This document shows, in pieces, positions 11,309-22,482 of a stretch of 64,000 nt of DNA (within the stretch, counting starts at the first letter, position 1; every line of letters starts with the position of its first letter). The position numbers and the translations under genes are program-made. The DNA is from Orobanche coerulescens (Eukaryota; Streptophyta; Magnoliopsida; Lamiales; Orobanchaceae). Below the pieces are notes generated by a model, which searched no databases, was not told the DNA's origin, and saw only the letters and a list, made by a program, of their open reading frames with translations. The DNA lies in contig CM065802.1 of assembly GCA_033398695.1 (NCBI GenBank), forward strand, positions 142,958,096-143,022,095, in the 5' to 3' direction.

Positions 11309-12307
11309 TGTGGGATTATACCCTCGAATGCCACTCTAAGGATAAGAGACTTAGGTTTATAATTATGAAATTATGTTGTCTTAATTAATAGTTAGTTAAT
11401 ATTTCTTAATTTACTCTATGTCATTGGCATTCTTTATTTGGTAAATAAACAGAAATAATGTCCTTATAATTGAGAAGAAACATTTCAATCCTTATGAGAT
11501 AAGGAGTCTGGCACTGGAAAAGGTTTAGAACTCAATTGCTTAATATGTCTGCAAATCGATAAAACTGAACTAAGTATTACTCACACTCTTTGCTTCCTCC
11601 CACTGTTGAATAAGACGAACCGACAGAGTTGCGTAAACAAGATAGACGACGGATTAATAAGAGCTTATTCTCTCTTCGTGAATATTATATATTAGATGTT
11701 TAATCAAATTTATTGGATAAATGATCACAACTTTAGATTATTTAATAATTAATTTAACTCGATCATGAATTAATTAATGTAATTTATTGGAGAAATTATT
11801 TATAAATTATAGAGAATTTAATAAATCGGTTAATTAGATTAATTGATTTACATGAAATACTTGTAGCAGATCAAATTAAGTTTAGTGGCTAAGCTCACAT
11901 GGTCCCGGATCAAGACCCATCGATCAGCCGATTTGAGCTCATAGGGAAGATGGTCTTGAGGCCTTTAGAGGGCTTACAAGACCAGGGTGAGTATTATAAA
12001 TACTAATTCACCTTACCCTCTTAAGATTAGATTATTACAAACCAAAATTATAGCGACCAAGAGAGAGAAAGGAAAAGTTCCCCTCCTACTTTTTGTCACC
12101 TGGTTGTCAGCCTTCAAGGGAACAAGAAGGAGGCAATTTTTCTGGTGTGCTTCCGACATGTGTTACGTAGAAAATAACGGCATTTCCATTATTGGATCGT
12201 GAAGCCTCTCATTAGATCGAATCATCACCATCAATCAACACCCGCGACTGATCCCTTTTGTCTACAAGGATATGTTTTTGCTTCAGCTTTTAGTTTACTT
12301 TGTGTAT
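11309..12307 (+). repeat. S1: left part of a probable solo copia LTR
   Basis: Starts TGTGGGATTATACCC and has a TATA box (TATAAATA) at 11995-12002. It is interrupted by C1 and seems to resume at 37146, ending ...TTCAACA at 37231. The flanking pentamers ATTTA (11304-11308) and TTTTA (37232-37236) match at four of five bases. There is no primer site after the right end, so only the LTR seems to be left. The family is not identified. 11131-11308 is AT-rich with nothing recognisable. Confidence 0.4.
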
Positions 12308-13636
12308 TGTTAGGAATACTTGTTATATTTTTATGGTGTCATTAATGTAATTCAAATGTTTATTACTTGGCAAAATGTAAAGAAGAACCAAATGAGTATC
12401 TTCTATAGGCCAAAATAAGTTAGGCTCAGATCGGATAAGTACAAAGGTACAGCTAAGTACATCAGAGAAGTACAACCGAGTTAAGTCAGAGAAGTTCTGG
12501 TCAACAAAATTCATCAGAGATGTTTGACCAGACTGAGTCAAGTGACTTCAGACAAGTCATCTGATCAGACGAGTCTCAAACAGTCACCATCAGAGAAGTC
12601 CAAACTGCAGAGAAGATGACTGTACATCAGCCAACTTGATCAGCCAAGTACTCCAGGTCCATGTCAGCATGCATTGAAAAGTCAAATATTACGGAAAGTC
12701 ACATGCAAGCGTGAAGAGACAAATTGGAGAGATTCCCGCAAGGATATGAATTAAATAATTCATCCAGACCCACCACTGAAGACTTTAATCTTATTGTATT
12801 CAAGAGATTCGGCGCCTCACATGTAAAGTCTTCACAACGGTGTAAAGATGGATTAAAATATGGGAATCCAGCCTTGCAACGTTCAGAAAAATAATCAAAG
12901 AAGTCTATTTCTCCAACGGACGGATTTGTTAAAGGATTTGCAATAGCTATGAAGAATGCTCAAGGATCAACATCTATATATATCCGAAGATTTGAAGTTG
13001 AGCAACAACGGTGCGAACAAAGATCTAAAGCAATTAAAGCATTCAAAGTAATCAAAAAGCGAACTATAACATCGTGAAAAGAGCAGTACTCAAAGTTCAT
13101 ATTTGAAGAAGCTCTTAGTTGGAGAAGACAAAACTCGTGTCTTTAATCCTGAGTTCGAGGTACTTCACTGGTTGAAGTTCAAGACTGTAAAGGCATCCAA
13201 GGATCGAGGATCAAGAGGTGCAAGGCAGTCAAGGGAGTTGCAACGGCAAGGATTTCCACTGGATGGAAGCTGTTGTAATTAGTTAAATCACTGTAATCTT
13301 TATCACTAGTTGAAAATTATAGTGAATTTATCTCCAACTGGTTTGGAGAAAAGTGGATTAGTAGAGGATTACCCCACCTCTAAAACCACTATAACTGCCT
13401 GCGTATTTTACTATTTCATAGCATCATACTTTTACTGCTGCATTCATTGTTAAGTGTTTCATTGGTTATTTGTGTATTCGTCATCAGCTGATTTCCGCAC
13501 ATATTGAGTACAAACGACTCTAAGTCATTTGCATATCTATCAGCTGAGAAACTTACTCTTCGTGAAAAAGAGTTTAAGAGTTTCAGTAAGTCTATTCACC
13601 CCCCTAGACTTATTCCTGGACGACTTGTGACCTACA
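12308..13636 (+). repeat. 5' LTR of C1
   Basis: 1,329 bases, TGTTAGGAATAC...GACCTACA. TATA-like TATATATA at 12975-12982. The 3' LTR partner starts at 35839. Confidence 0.93.
12440..12640 (+). promoter_or_regulatory. Short direct repeats in C1 U3
   Basis: Repeated (T)CAGAGAAGT and TAAGTAC words (for example near 12465, 12487, 12589 and 12610) lie upstream of the TATA box, and again in the 3' LTR. Comparable U3 repeats act as enhancer elements in the tobacco copia elements Tnt1 and Tto1; function here is inferred. Confidence 0.45.
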
Positions 13637-13638
13637 AG

Positions 13639-13650
13639 TGGTATCAGAGA
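13639..13650 (+). other. Primer binding site of C1 (tRNA-iMet)
   Basis: TGGTATCAGAGA two bases after the LTR end, matching the initiator tRNA-Met complement apart from the last base. Confidence 0.85.
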
Positions 13651-13724
13651 GGTTGGTTCATCTATTTCATGAACCAGATCCATATATCGAGGATATATAT
13701 TCTTTTTTTAACTCTCATTGTAAA

Positions 13725-14846
13725 ATGGAACACATGCATTCTAGATTACCTTTGTTTTCAGTTGACGAGTATGATCTTTGGAAGATAAGGATGCAGGCAC
13801 ACTTATCTTCAATCCATGATGACATGTGGTGCATCATAGAGGATGGTCCATTCACCTTCGAGAAGGACAACACTCCCGAGGAGATTGCAGCAGGGAAGCC
13901 AGAGAAGATTCCAAAGAAGAGGACAGAGCTGACCCCCGAAGAAAGAAAGCTGGCCAACCTTGACAACCGGTCCAGAGACATGCTGTATCAAACTCTTGAC
14001 AAATCAACAATGGTCAAGATCAAAAACTGCAAAAACGCCAAGGAAATCTGGGACACATTAGCCTTAATGTGTGAGGGAACAGAGCTGATCAAAGTGAACA
14101 AGTTGTCAATTGCTACTAAAAAATTTGACAACTTCAAAATGAAGAATGGCTAATCAATAGACCAAGTGGACACAAGGTTCACTGAGATCATCAATGAGAT
14201 CAACTCCCTTGGTAAATGTTATGGCAATAGGGAAATGGCGCTGAAGGTCCTAAGATCTCTCAATCCTGAATGGAGCATGAAGGCAGTGGCCATGAGAGAA
14301 TCCAAGGATCTTAATAAAATAAAGATCCAAGAGCTGTTCTCCGACCTGAAGGCTTATGAGTTCGAGCTCCCAAGTTCATCATCAACCGAGCCTGTAGAGA
14401 CGGAAATAGCCTTTGCAGCCGAGTCCCCCGCCAAGAGCTTATCTGATGTAAAGCCTCCAAATCCATTAGATTTTTAGGAAGAAATGGCATTCATAATGCA
14501 GAGGTTCAGCAACTTCCGGAAGAACTACTCCAAATACAAGAAGAATTATAAGGAGAATCCCAGAAGAAACCAAAAAGCCGGAAGCTGGAAGGTGGAGTGT
14601 TACAACTGCCATAAGACAGGACACATTCAAATCGACTGTCCTGATATTAAGAAGGACTGGAGCAATATGGAGGTGAGCAGAAAAGAAGACCGAAGGAAGG
14701 CCCTCATCAGAGAAGACCAAGAGCGTGTAGAGTCAAGCAGCGGATTCTTCTCTGATGATGATGAAGAGTATGATTGCCTGATGGCCAACCTAGCTGATGA
14801 AGAGGTAACATCAAAACCCTCTGTTTCAAATAATAGTTTATCCATG
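13725..14846 (+). pseudogene. gag of C1, N-terminal part
   Basis: Copia Gag (UBN2-like) starting at ATG 13725. The family pattern is visible: a Trp-containing start (EYDLWKIRMQAHL), the KEIWDTL block and a CCHC knuckle CYNCHKTGHIQIDC near 14600. The reading frame is kept throughout but has stops at 14151 (TAA) and 14475 (TAG). It is broken at 14846 by G2 and resumes at 27662 in the same frame. Confidence 0.85.
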
Positions 14847-15081
14847 TGATAAGTGGTAATTTTACCACTTATTTCTAGGATTTTATACTAGGTTTTTATC
14901 TCGTTTCGTGATTAATGTGCTCGTATTTGGCTTATTTATGATTAGTCGAGCCGTATTACGCGTTTGGGTTGGTTTTAGTGTGTTTGCAGGTTTTTAGAGC
15001 CAAAAGGACCCAAAACGAGACAAAGGACCGAGAAGTCGAGTCACGGACGGAAGAAACGGATTTTTGCAAGAGACAGACCAC

Positions 15082-15187
15082 CCTATCGGCCCAGCCTATC
15101 GGCCGATAGGTTCGTCCGAAAGGTGTTCCTGCCCTACCGTTGGATGCGATCGACGAACCAACTATCGGCCAAGCTATCGACCGATAG
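15082..15187 (+). promoter_or_regulatory. CCTATCGGCCGATAGG palindrome block in G2 5' LTR
   Basis: A half site CCTATCGGC at 15082, a perfect 16-base palindrome at 15095-15110, a half site at 15162 and a near palindrome CTATCGACCGATAG at 15174-15187. The block ends about 110 bases before the TATA box. The same block is in the 3' LTR (full palindrome 26453-26468), at the end of gag (17966) and before the ATHILA ORF (22156, 22301). Confidence 0.85.
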
Positions 15188-15298
15188 GCCATGCCGATAT
15201 GCTGCCCAGCGGACTCTCGTGTTTTGACGAATTATAACTCTTTTGGATAGTTTTTGCTTCCTAGATTAGGGCTAATCGGGATTTTAACCCCCTTAGGC

Positions 15299-15306
15299 TA
15301 TATAAA
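15299..15306 (+). promoter_or_regulatory. TATA box of G2 5' LTR
   Basis: TATATAAA in CCTTAGGC-TATATAAA-CCTCC, identical in the 3' LTR. It defines the U3 end. Confidence 0.8.
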
Positions 15307-15482
15307 CCTCCTCCTAGACCTAGTTCTATGATCTTTCACCATCTTGGATCATTCTTTTTCATCTTTTATCATCTTTTGCAATCTTTTACATATTTTGGCA
15401 AGATTAATTCTTGGGATACAAGAACTTTTTGGAGGCAGCAATTATTATTGTTTTTTGGAGATTGAAGACTCGGAGTTCATCC

Positions 15483-16441
15483 GTAAGGGTTGTAATCTCT
15501 CTTTTCATATTAATAATATGCATTCTTCATCTATTTCTTGTTTAATTTCAATTATGTCTGGCTAAATTCATTGATTGATTCTAGGGTTAGTAAATTTAAT
15601 TGATGTTCACATGATGTTCCTTTGATTACCTTTTTACCTTTCATCCTAGGCTTGTGATCAAGTTGTGTTAAATCTCATGTTAGATTAAAGGGCCCTTAAT
15701 CGATGCATGCTAGCTAATTGATTTTGCCCAGAAGGAGTAATTAATTAGTGGAAATACTTGATGCACAATATGATTTTATCTTGAGACCTGACGGAGTAAG
15801 ATAAATCATAGATAAATAAGTTGGCGCTTTTTAAGTGATTTAAATTTTTTGAGCCCTGGCGGGGAAAAGGGTTTAAATTAACTATCTTTCTAGGTTGTCT
15901 TGATCGGAATTCTAGATTGGCTGAGTGATTATTTCTAGGATTGAATTAAAATTTGGGGAAAAGGAATCAAGTGAATGGATTGTGTGAACTCAATTAGATG
16001 ATACTACCCTAGGATCAATCACCTTTAGACTTGTGATTTTATCTTGCTAATTTGTTTATTGCTTGATTTAGTTAATTCATCTTTTATTTAATTTTTATTT
16101 TTCGATTTTTAAAGTTAGATAATTAGAATCAAAACAAACTTTCGGATTCCTAAATAGCAGTCAAATTTTGAGTAGAGTTACTTCCTTTATTTTCGACACA
16201 TCAATTCCCTTGGGTTCGACACCTTGGAAATACTCCGAGGTTATACAAATTTTAAAATTGATCGGATTTGAAAACCATACTACGCGAATCCAAGCGATCA
16301 ATTTTTGGCGCCGTTGCCGGGGAATTGATAGAAAACTTTAGGGGATAATTCGAAAAAGAAGAGATTGTTACTTTAGGTTGTTTACTATTATTATTAATTT
16401 TCGATCTCGTTTCCTCACATCTTGTTTTCTCTTCTTTGTAG
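15483..16441 (+). other. Predicted leader intron of G2 gag mRNA
   Basis: Donor-like CC|GTAAGG at 15483, about 185 bases after the TATA box, and a strong pyrimidine-rich acceptor TCTCTTCTTTGTAG at 16428-16441, eight bases before the gag ATG. Splicing would remove the primer site from the gag mRNA. This is inferred from consensus sites. Confidence 0.35.
16306..16323 (+). other. Primer binding site of G2 (tRNA-Asp)
   Basis: TGGCGCCGTTGCCGGGGA, five bases after the LTR, complementary to the 3' end of plant tRNA-Asp, as is usual for Athila. Confidence 0.9.
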
Positions 16442-16448
16442 ACGGTGC

Positions 16449-18059
16449 ATGATCATAAGATCCCAAGGAAAGGACTTATTTCCTTTGGATCCGGAAATCG
16501 AGAAGTCTTTGAGGAGGAAGAAGCAAGAAGCGAGAACCGAGACTATTTCTATACCTTTCGTTGATACCATGGCCGGCATTGTTGACCCACCACGAGAACT
16601 CGCTCGTCCCGAGAAGATCCCTTTGAATGCCCGCTTTCGACCTAAGCTGGACGATTATCAAGAAGGAGGTTGGGGAAAGATTGATGCCAACAACTTCGAG
16701 CTTAAACCGTCCCTCATCGCTACAGTGAAGTCTCAAACATACGGAGGAGGAGTTAATGAAGATCCAAACGCTCACCTTGAGTCGTTTTTGGATATATGTG
16801 CCACCATCAAGCAAAACGGAGTGCCTCCGGATGTCATTAAGCTCCGCCTATTCCGGTTCTCTTTAGAAGATGATGCGCTAGATTGGTACAAGAGCCTAGA
16901 TCGGAAGGAAATTGGTACTTGGAGAGAGATGACCCGGTTGTTCTTAGCACAGTTCTATCCTCCCTCGAAGGTGCAAAAACAAATCAACGATATCTTGCAA
17001 TTCGAGCAATATGAGGATGAATACTTATACGAGGCATGGATCCGATTTAAGAAGCTACTTCGCAAATGCCCACAGCATGGAATTGACAAGGAGGAAATCT
17101 ATATTCGGTTTTATCGGGGTTTGACGAGGAAGGCTAGAAGAGAGTTGGACTATTCATCGAAAGGGGGATTTCTTGCTAACGATTATGAAGAGGCCAAGAA
17201 TCTCATCGAGCTAGCAGTCAACAATGATTACGAGGAGGTGACCGATAGGAAGATGACGAGAAGAAAGGTTCCATCCGGTGACGAGGACGCCTACGGTGAT
17301 TTGAAGGCAAAATTTGAAAAACAACAAAAAGAGCTTGAGATGCTAAAAAAGAAAACTTTGGGAGTCAATGCAGTTTTTGAAGAGCTAAACGAGCCTATTG
17401 CAATTGAAGAGGATGCAAATTACGTGCAAGGAGGAAACTTCCGGCAAGGGGGAAATAGGGGGAACTATTATCCGAACAATCGAAACCACCCTAATTTCTC
17501 CTATGCCAACCCGAACAATGCTCTCCAGCCACCACCGGGATTTAACGTGAAAAACGGGGTTATTCAAGAGCCGATTGCTAAGACACCGATGGAAGAGATG
17601 TTGGAACGGTTGGAGGCGAGTCAAAAAGATTTTATTTATAAAGCAGACAAGAGGTTCGGGGCTCTCGAGCATAGTGTGACATCTATTGGAAACTCAGTGA
17701 TAGCCTTGACAAAGCAGATGTCGATGGTGGAGACCCAAATGAGTCAAATGGCGAACGCCCAAGCCGGATTTCATAAGCCGGGCCATTTTCCGAGCAGCAC
17801 CGAGACCAACCCGAAGACGCAACAATGCAACGCAATCGAGCTAAGGAGTGGGACAAGGTACATTAATCATGGGGCTGAAGTTGAGAAATCTGGAAACGAG
17901 GATGTACTAGAAACGGGAGCCGAGAACGAGAAGGAAGATGAAACACAGCAGGCCCATCGGCCAAGCCTATCGGCCGATAGGCCCACCCGATACCCGCATG
18001 CACGCCGGTGGATCCTATCGACCCCCTATCGGCGAAAGGCTCTGGAAGTTCGAATGTGA
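16449..18059 (+). CDS. Gag of G2 (Athila)
   Basis: Open frame of 536 residues from ATG 16449, chosen because a splice acceptor lies just before it and the frame upstream is not Gag-like. It carries a Retrotrans_gag domain around residues 110-230 with the Athila pattern DWYKSL..TW..F...F.P and LYEAWIRFKKLLRKCPQHG. A Gln/Lys coiled-coil stretch follows near residue 290, then an Asn/Gly/Pro-rich part and another helical part. No CCHC knuckle is visible, which is common for Athila Gag. The last 35 residues are read from the palindrome block (17956-18034). The frame closes at 18057-18059; the link to protease is broken between 18060 and 18096. Confidence 0.88.
   Translation: MIIRSQGKDLFPLDPEIEKSLRRKKQEARTETISIPFVDTMAGIVDPPRELARPEKIPLNARFRPKLDDYQEGGWGKIDANNFELKPSLIATVKSQTYGGGVNEDPNAHLESFLDICATIKQNGVPPDVIKLRLFRFSLEDDALDWYKSLDRKEIGTWREMTRLFLAQFYPPSKVQKQINDILQFEQYEDEYLYEAWIRFKKLLRKCPQHGIDKEEIYIRFYRGLTRKARRELDYSSKGGFLANDYEEAKNLIELAVNNDYEEVTDRKMTRRKVPSGDEDAYGDLKAKFEKQQKELEMLKKKTLGVNAVFEELNEPIAIEEDANYVQGGNFRQGGNRGNYYPNNRNHPNFSYANPNNALQPPPGFNVKNGVIQEPIAKTPMEEMLERLEASQKDFIYKADKRFGALEHSVTSIGNSVIALTKQMSMVETQMSQMANAQAGFHKPGHFPSSTETNPKTQQCNAIELRSGTRYINHGAEVEKSGNEDVLETGAENEKEDETQQAHRPSLSADRPTRYPHARRWILSTPYRRKALEVRM
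17956..18034 (+). promoter_or_regulatory. CCTATCGGCCGATAGG block at the gag/pol junction
   Basis: Half site near 17954, full 16-base palindrome at 17966-17981, half sites near 17985, 18014 and 18025. It resembles the LTR block in order and spacing. It lies in the gag reading frame and is translated as an Arg/Pro/Ser-rich tail, directly upstream of the protease region. Confidence 0.7.
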
Positions 18060-18095
18060 AGGATTTTGAGGTAAAAGCTCCATTTCCACAAATGA

Positions 18096-19757
18096 TTGGC
18101 CAAGTCGAGACATGATGAAAAGCTTCAACGATTTATCGACATGTTTCAAAAGGTGAATATCAACATTCCACTTCTAGACGCTTTGAGAGACATGCCGGGG
18201 TACGTGAAATTCTTGAAAGACGCTGTGGCAATTAAGAGAAAGTTGGGAAAGTTTGAAACAATAAATTTGACAGAGGAGTGTAGCGCTATCATTCAAAACA
18301 AGCTCCCGCTCAAGCAGAAGGATCCGGGACGTTTTACTTTTACATGCATGATTGGCGACCAAACGTTCCGTAATGTGTTGTGTGATCTCGGGGCAAGCAT
18401 CAATCTTATGCCTCTATCCATCTTTAAGAGGTTGAAGATTGGGGAGATTAAGCCGACTACCATTTCTCTACTCATGGCGGACCGGTCGATCTCTTATCCG
18501 AGGGGAGTTGTGTAGGATGTGTTCGTGAGAGTCCAACACTTAGTCTTCCCGGCCGATTTCGTAGTTCTTGACATGCCCGAGGACGAGAATCAACCATTGA
18601 TCTTTGGGAGACCGTTTCTAGCAACGGGGAGAGCACTTATCGACGTCCAAGAGGGTGATCTTACCTTTCGGGTTAATGATCAAAATCTGAAAATTTCCAT
18701 CTATGACGCGATGAAGAAGCCCGAGGATGCACCCGAGGAATGTTATGCAATTGAGTCTATTATGCCACCCCCGACCGACTTGTTGGAGCATTGCATTTCA
18801 CACTCCATTTACTCACATTCCGATGTTGAAGAAATTTACGAGGAATTGCCAGAGTATGTTCGAATGTTGGAGGCGAACGAGTTTCGATTTAATGAGAGGG
18901 ACGTAAGCTATCTTGATGTCAACAAACCCGTTCAAGGGGGAGTTGTCGCTGAGGACCAATCGATCGAGGTACCGAAGTTAGAACTTAAGCCGTTGCCGGA
19001 TCACTTACAATATTGCTTCTTGGGCGAGAACGAGTCTTATCCCGTGATAGTTTCTTCTTCTCTCGGACCTACTAACTTGGAGAAGCTATTACGGGTGCTG
19101 CGAAAACACAAAGGGGCGATTGGATGGACGATTTCGGACATTAAGGGAATAAGCCCTTCTATTTGTATGCACCGGATTTTGCTAGAAGACGATCATAAGC
19201 CGAGGGTGCAGCCGAAACGAAGATTAAATCCGGCAATGCAAGAGGTTGTGAGAAAAGAGGTGCTCAAATTGTTAGATGCCGGGATGATATATGCGATTTC
19301 CGATAGTGAGTGGGTGAGTCCTACTCAAGTCGTCTCTAAGAAAGGGGGTATGACCGTGATCAAGGACGAGAAAGATGAATTAATCGCGACAAGGCTAGTC
19401 ACGAGATGGAGAGTTTGTATCGACTACCGGCTACTTAATGCGGCGACGAGGAAGGATCATTTTCCACTTCCATTTATTGATCAAATGCTGGATCGTTTGG
19501 CCGGATATGAGTATTATTGCTTTTTGGACGGGTATTCGGGGTACAATCAAATTGCTATCGCTCCGGAAGACCAACACAAGACCGCTTTCACGTGCCCTTA
19601 TGGGGTATTCGCTAGGAGGATGCCGTTTGGCTTGTGCAACGCACCCGCAACTTTTCAAAGGTGCATGATGGCCATCTTTCACGGATTAGTCGAGAACATA
19701 ATGGAGGTCTTTATGGATGATTTTTCGTTTTTGGTTCATCTTTCGACCATTGCTTGA
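18096..19757 (+). pseudogene. Protease and reverse transcriptase of G2
   Basis: The first part (18096-18515) has the Athila protease region with LCDLGASINLMPLSIFKRL; the usual catalytic DSGA/DTGA reads DLGA, so the Ser/Thr of the active triad is replaced by Leu. A stop TAG at 18513 interrupts it. From 18519 the frame continues through the protease tail (GRPFLATGRALIDV) into RT: RRLNP, WVSPTQVVSKKGG, YRLLNAATRKDHFPLPFIDQ, FLDGYSGYNQI, MPFGLCNAPATFQRCM and the catalytic FMDD at about 19710-19721. A frameshift right after FMDD ends the frame at 19757; the thumb (19758-20020) is out of frame in more than one place. The gene is non-functional as it stands. Confidence 0.9.
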
Positions 19758-20020
19758 AAAATTTATCTTTGGTACTTGCCGTGTGAGGAGACGAACCTTG
19801 TTCTAAATTGGGAGAAATGTCACTTCATGGTGCAAGAGGGAGTAGTCTTTGGGGCATAAAGTATCTTCGGAAGGATTGGAGGTTGATCGCGCGAAGGTGG
19901 TTGCTATCGAAATTACCGCCTCCAACCAATGTTAAATCGATCTGAAGCTTCCTAGGCCATGCGGGGTTCTATAGACGGTTCATTAAGGATTTCTCAAAAA
20001 TCACGAAGCCGTTATGTTCC

Positions 20021-20968
20021 TTGCTCGAGAAAGACGCGAAATTTCAGTTTGATGATGATTGCTTAAGGGCGTTTGAGACATTGAAACGAGCCTTAATTTC
20101 GACGCCGGTCTTGATCACTCCGGATTGGGGTGCACCATTCGAGTTGATGTGCGACGCGAGCGATTGGGCCGTTGGGGCCGTTTTGGGTCAAAAACGGGAT
20201 AAGCTTTTCCGGGTAATTTATTATGCGAGTAAGACGATGGATTCGGCCCAAATGAACTACACCACAACGGAAAAAGAGCTGCTCGCTGTGGTCTATGCAT
20301 TCGACAAATTCCGACCTTACCTAGTGGGCACTCACACTATTGTTCATACCTATCACGCAGCGATTCGCTATCTATTTGCCAAGAAGGATTCGAAGCCGAG
20401 ATTAGTGAGATGGATACTCCTCCTACAAGAGTTCGACATGGAGATACGGGATGAGAAGGGGTGCGAGAATGTTGTTGCCGATCACCTTTCCCGTCTCGAG
20501 AATCCGGTTGAGGGAGAAGATTCGAGGATCGAAATAAAGGAGAACTTTCCAGACGAGCATATCCTAGCCTTGGCCGATGATACACCGTGGTACGCGGACT
20601 ATGTTAATTTCCTTGCTATCAAGCATGTTCCAACGGGTTTTTCTTCTCATCAAAGAAAGAAATTCTTCCATGACGTTAAATTCTACTATTGGGAAGACCC
20701 TATTCTTTATCGGAGGTGCGCGGACGGGATTATTCGCATGTGTGTTCGGCAAAGCGAATGGCAAAGGATAATTGAAGAATGCCATAGTGCACCGAGTGGG
20801 GGTCATTTTGCAGCGAATCGAACGGCCATGAAGGTGTACCAATGTGGTTTCTATTGGCCTTCTATTCATAAAGATTGCCAAGCTTTTGTGAAACATTGCG
20901 ATAGATGCCAACGATTGGGGAACATAGCAAAAGAGACGAGATGCCGCAAGACACTATTATGGAAGTAG
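20021..20968 (+). pseudogene. RNase H and integrase zinc domain of G2
   Basis: Continues pol. The RNase H begins near FELMCDASDWAVGAVLGQ, with catalytic Asp, then TTTEKELLAVVYAFDKFR with the Glu, and the chromodomain-less Athila connector with VADHLSRLEN. The N-terminal HHCC zinc finger of integrase follows near the end (H..GGHFAANRTAMKV, FYWPSIHKDC, H..C..CQ). The frame stops at 20968, so the integrase core is out of frame. Confidence 0.88.
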
Positions 20969-20996
20969 AGTTGTTTGACGATGGGGTATCGATTTT

Positions 20997-21866
20997 ATGG
21001 GTCCGTTTGCAAAATCACGAGGCTATTCGTATATTTTACTTGCGGTCGACTACGTGTCGAGATGGGTTGAGGCGATGCCGACGATTACGAACGATTCGAA
21101 AGTGGTGATTAAATTTCTTAATAAGAACATCTTGACTCGTTTCGGGACTCCACGAGCTTTGTTGAGTGACGGGGGGAGCCACTTTAATAATAGGTGGTTA
21201 GGAACCCTTCTTGCAAAATATGGAGTTAAACATAAGATTACGTCCGCCTATCATCCACAAGCTAATGGACAAGCCGAGCTCGCCAATCGGGAGATCAAAC
21301 AAATTTTAGAGAAGACGGTCACGAACAAGAAGGACTGGGCTAAATATCAAGATGATGCACTTTGGGCTTATCGGACCGCGTATAAGACTCCAATTGGAAT
21401 GTCTCCATACCAGCTCGTTTTTGGGAAATCCTGTCATTTACCGGTGGAGCTAGAAGTTAAAGCGTATTGGGCCACTAGACGGATTAATTTCGAATTTCTT
21501 GAAGCTAGTGGATCAAGAAGAGAGAAGCTGCTGGAAATCGACGAATGGAGAAACGAGGCTTTCGAAAATGCAAGGATTTACAAGGAAAGAGCGAAAAAGT
21601 TTCACGATGATCGCATTCGGAAGAAGGACTTCGCCCCGGGAGACGAAGTGCTCGTTTTCAATTCTTGGCTTCGTCTATTTCCGGGGAAGTTGATGTCAAA
21701 ATGGACTGGTCCATACACCGTCTTTCAAGTAAATCAAAACGGATCATGTGTCGTGATGAAATAAAATGGGAACAAGTTTATTGTGAACGGACATCGGATG
21801 AAGCACTATTTCAAGCCCTTGCACCACGAAGAGAAGTATGTTACTTACCTCGAAGACCCGGAATGA
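20997..21866 (+). pseudogene. Integrase core and C-terminus of G2
   Basis: The DDE core is present: Asp in [13 protein letters not shown], Asp in [13 protein letters not shown] and Glu in [13 protein letters not shown], in the family spacing. The C-terminal part has the conserved [15 protein letters not shown] and the basic DNA-contact region. The frame closes at 21764 after a small shift; recognisable Athila pol C-terminus continues in another frame to TGA 21864-21866. Confidence 0.9.
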
Positions 21867-21906
21867 ATGAGGTATCGTCTAGCTAAAGACGTTAAACGTA
21901 GCACTT

Positions 21907-21924
21907 GTTGGGAGGTAACCCAAC
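21907..21924 (+). other. Hairpin after pol of G2
   Basis: GTTGGG-AGGTAA-CCCAAC: six-base stem, six-base loop, 40 bases after the pol stop. A similar GTTGGGAGG..ACCC motif is familiar to me after pol in Athila-type elements. It could act in RNA folding or 3' end formation; the role is unknown. Confidence 0.5.
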
Positions 21925-22141
21925 GTATGTATATTAGTTCGTTTTATTCGTTTATTTTCGATTTTTCGTTTGCGTGATTTTTGTAGTTTCTAATTTCGTA
22001 GTAGCGTTGTTAGTTTTATTTAGTTCTAATCCATGCACGGCGAGTTTTGGATACTTGCAGGTCTTTAATCGCCATATACAAGCAAAAATGGGACCAAGTA
22101 CGAAATAGAACGAGTTGAAAAGCAAGCTTTGAGACAGAAGA

Positions 22142-22432
22142 TCCTATCGGGCGAGCCTATCGGCCGATAGGCCCGGCCGATAGGCTAAGGAAAATTAAAA
22201 GAATTTTTATGTTACAAGCAGTGGTCGATAGGAATTCCACATCGACCGATATCCCACCTGATATGAGGTACGTAAGAGACAGAAGTTCCTATCAGTCCAG
22301 CCTATCGGCCGATAGGCCTGGCCGATAGGACATACCCGGCCCAGTATCCACTTCGACCCGGTTGATTAATACCCCTTTTAAACACCTTCACACCCGATTT
22401 TCTCACACACTTACACACTTATCGGCCGATAG
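22142..22432 (+). promoter_or_regulatory. Internal CCTATCGGCCGATAGG blocks before the ATHILA ORF
   Basis: Two complete blocks, each introduced by AGACAGAAG: half site 22143, full palindrome 22156-22171, half site 22174; then half site 22288, full palindrome 22301-22316, half site 22321. A truncated palindrome lies at 22420-22431. The lead-in AGACAGA is also in the LTR block at 15072. A TATA-like CTTTTAAAC near 22375 and an intron donor at 22483 follow, so the set looks like a second promoter. Confidence 0.65.
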
Positions 22433-22482
22433 AACGAAAGGAGCGAATTTTTTCTACTTTTCTTCCTTCAAACTCGATCAAG

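Larger units (their letters stand above)
14847..16300 (+). repeat. 5' LTR of G2
   Basis: 1,454 bases, TGATAAGTGG...AAGCGATCA. It holds the CCTATCGGCCGATAGG block, a TATA box and a donor-like site at 15483. Confidence 0.96.
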
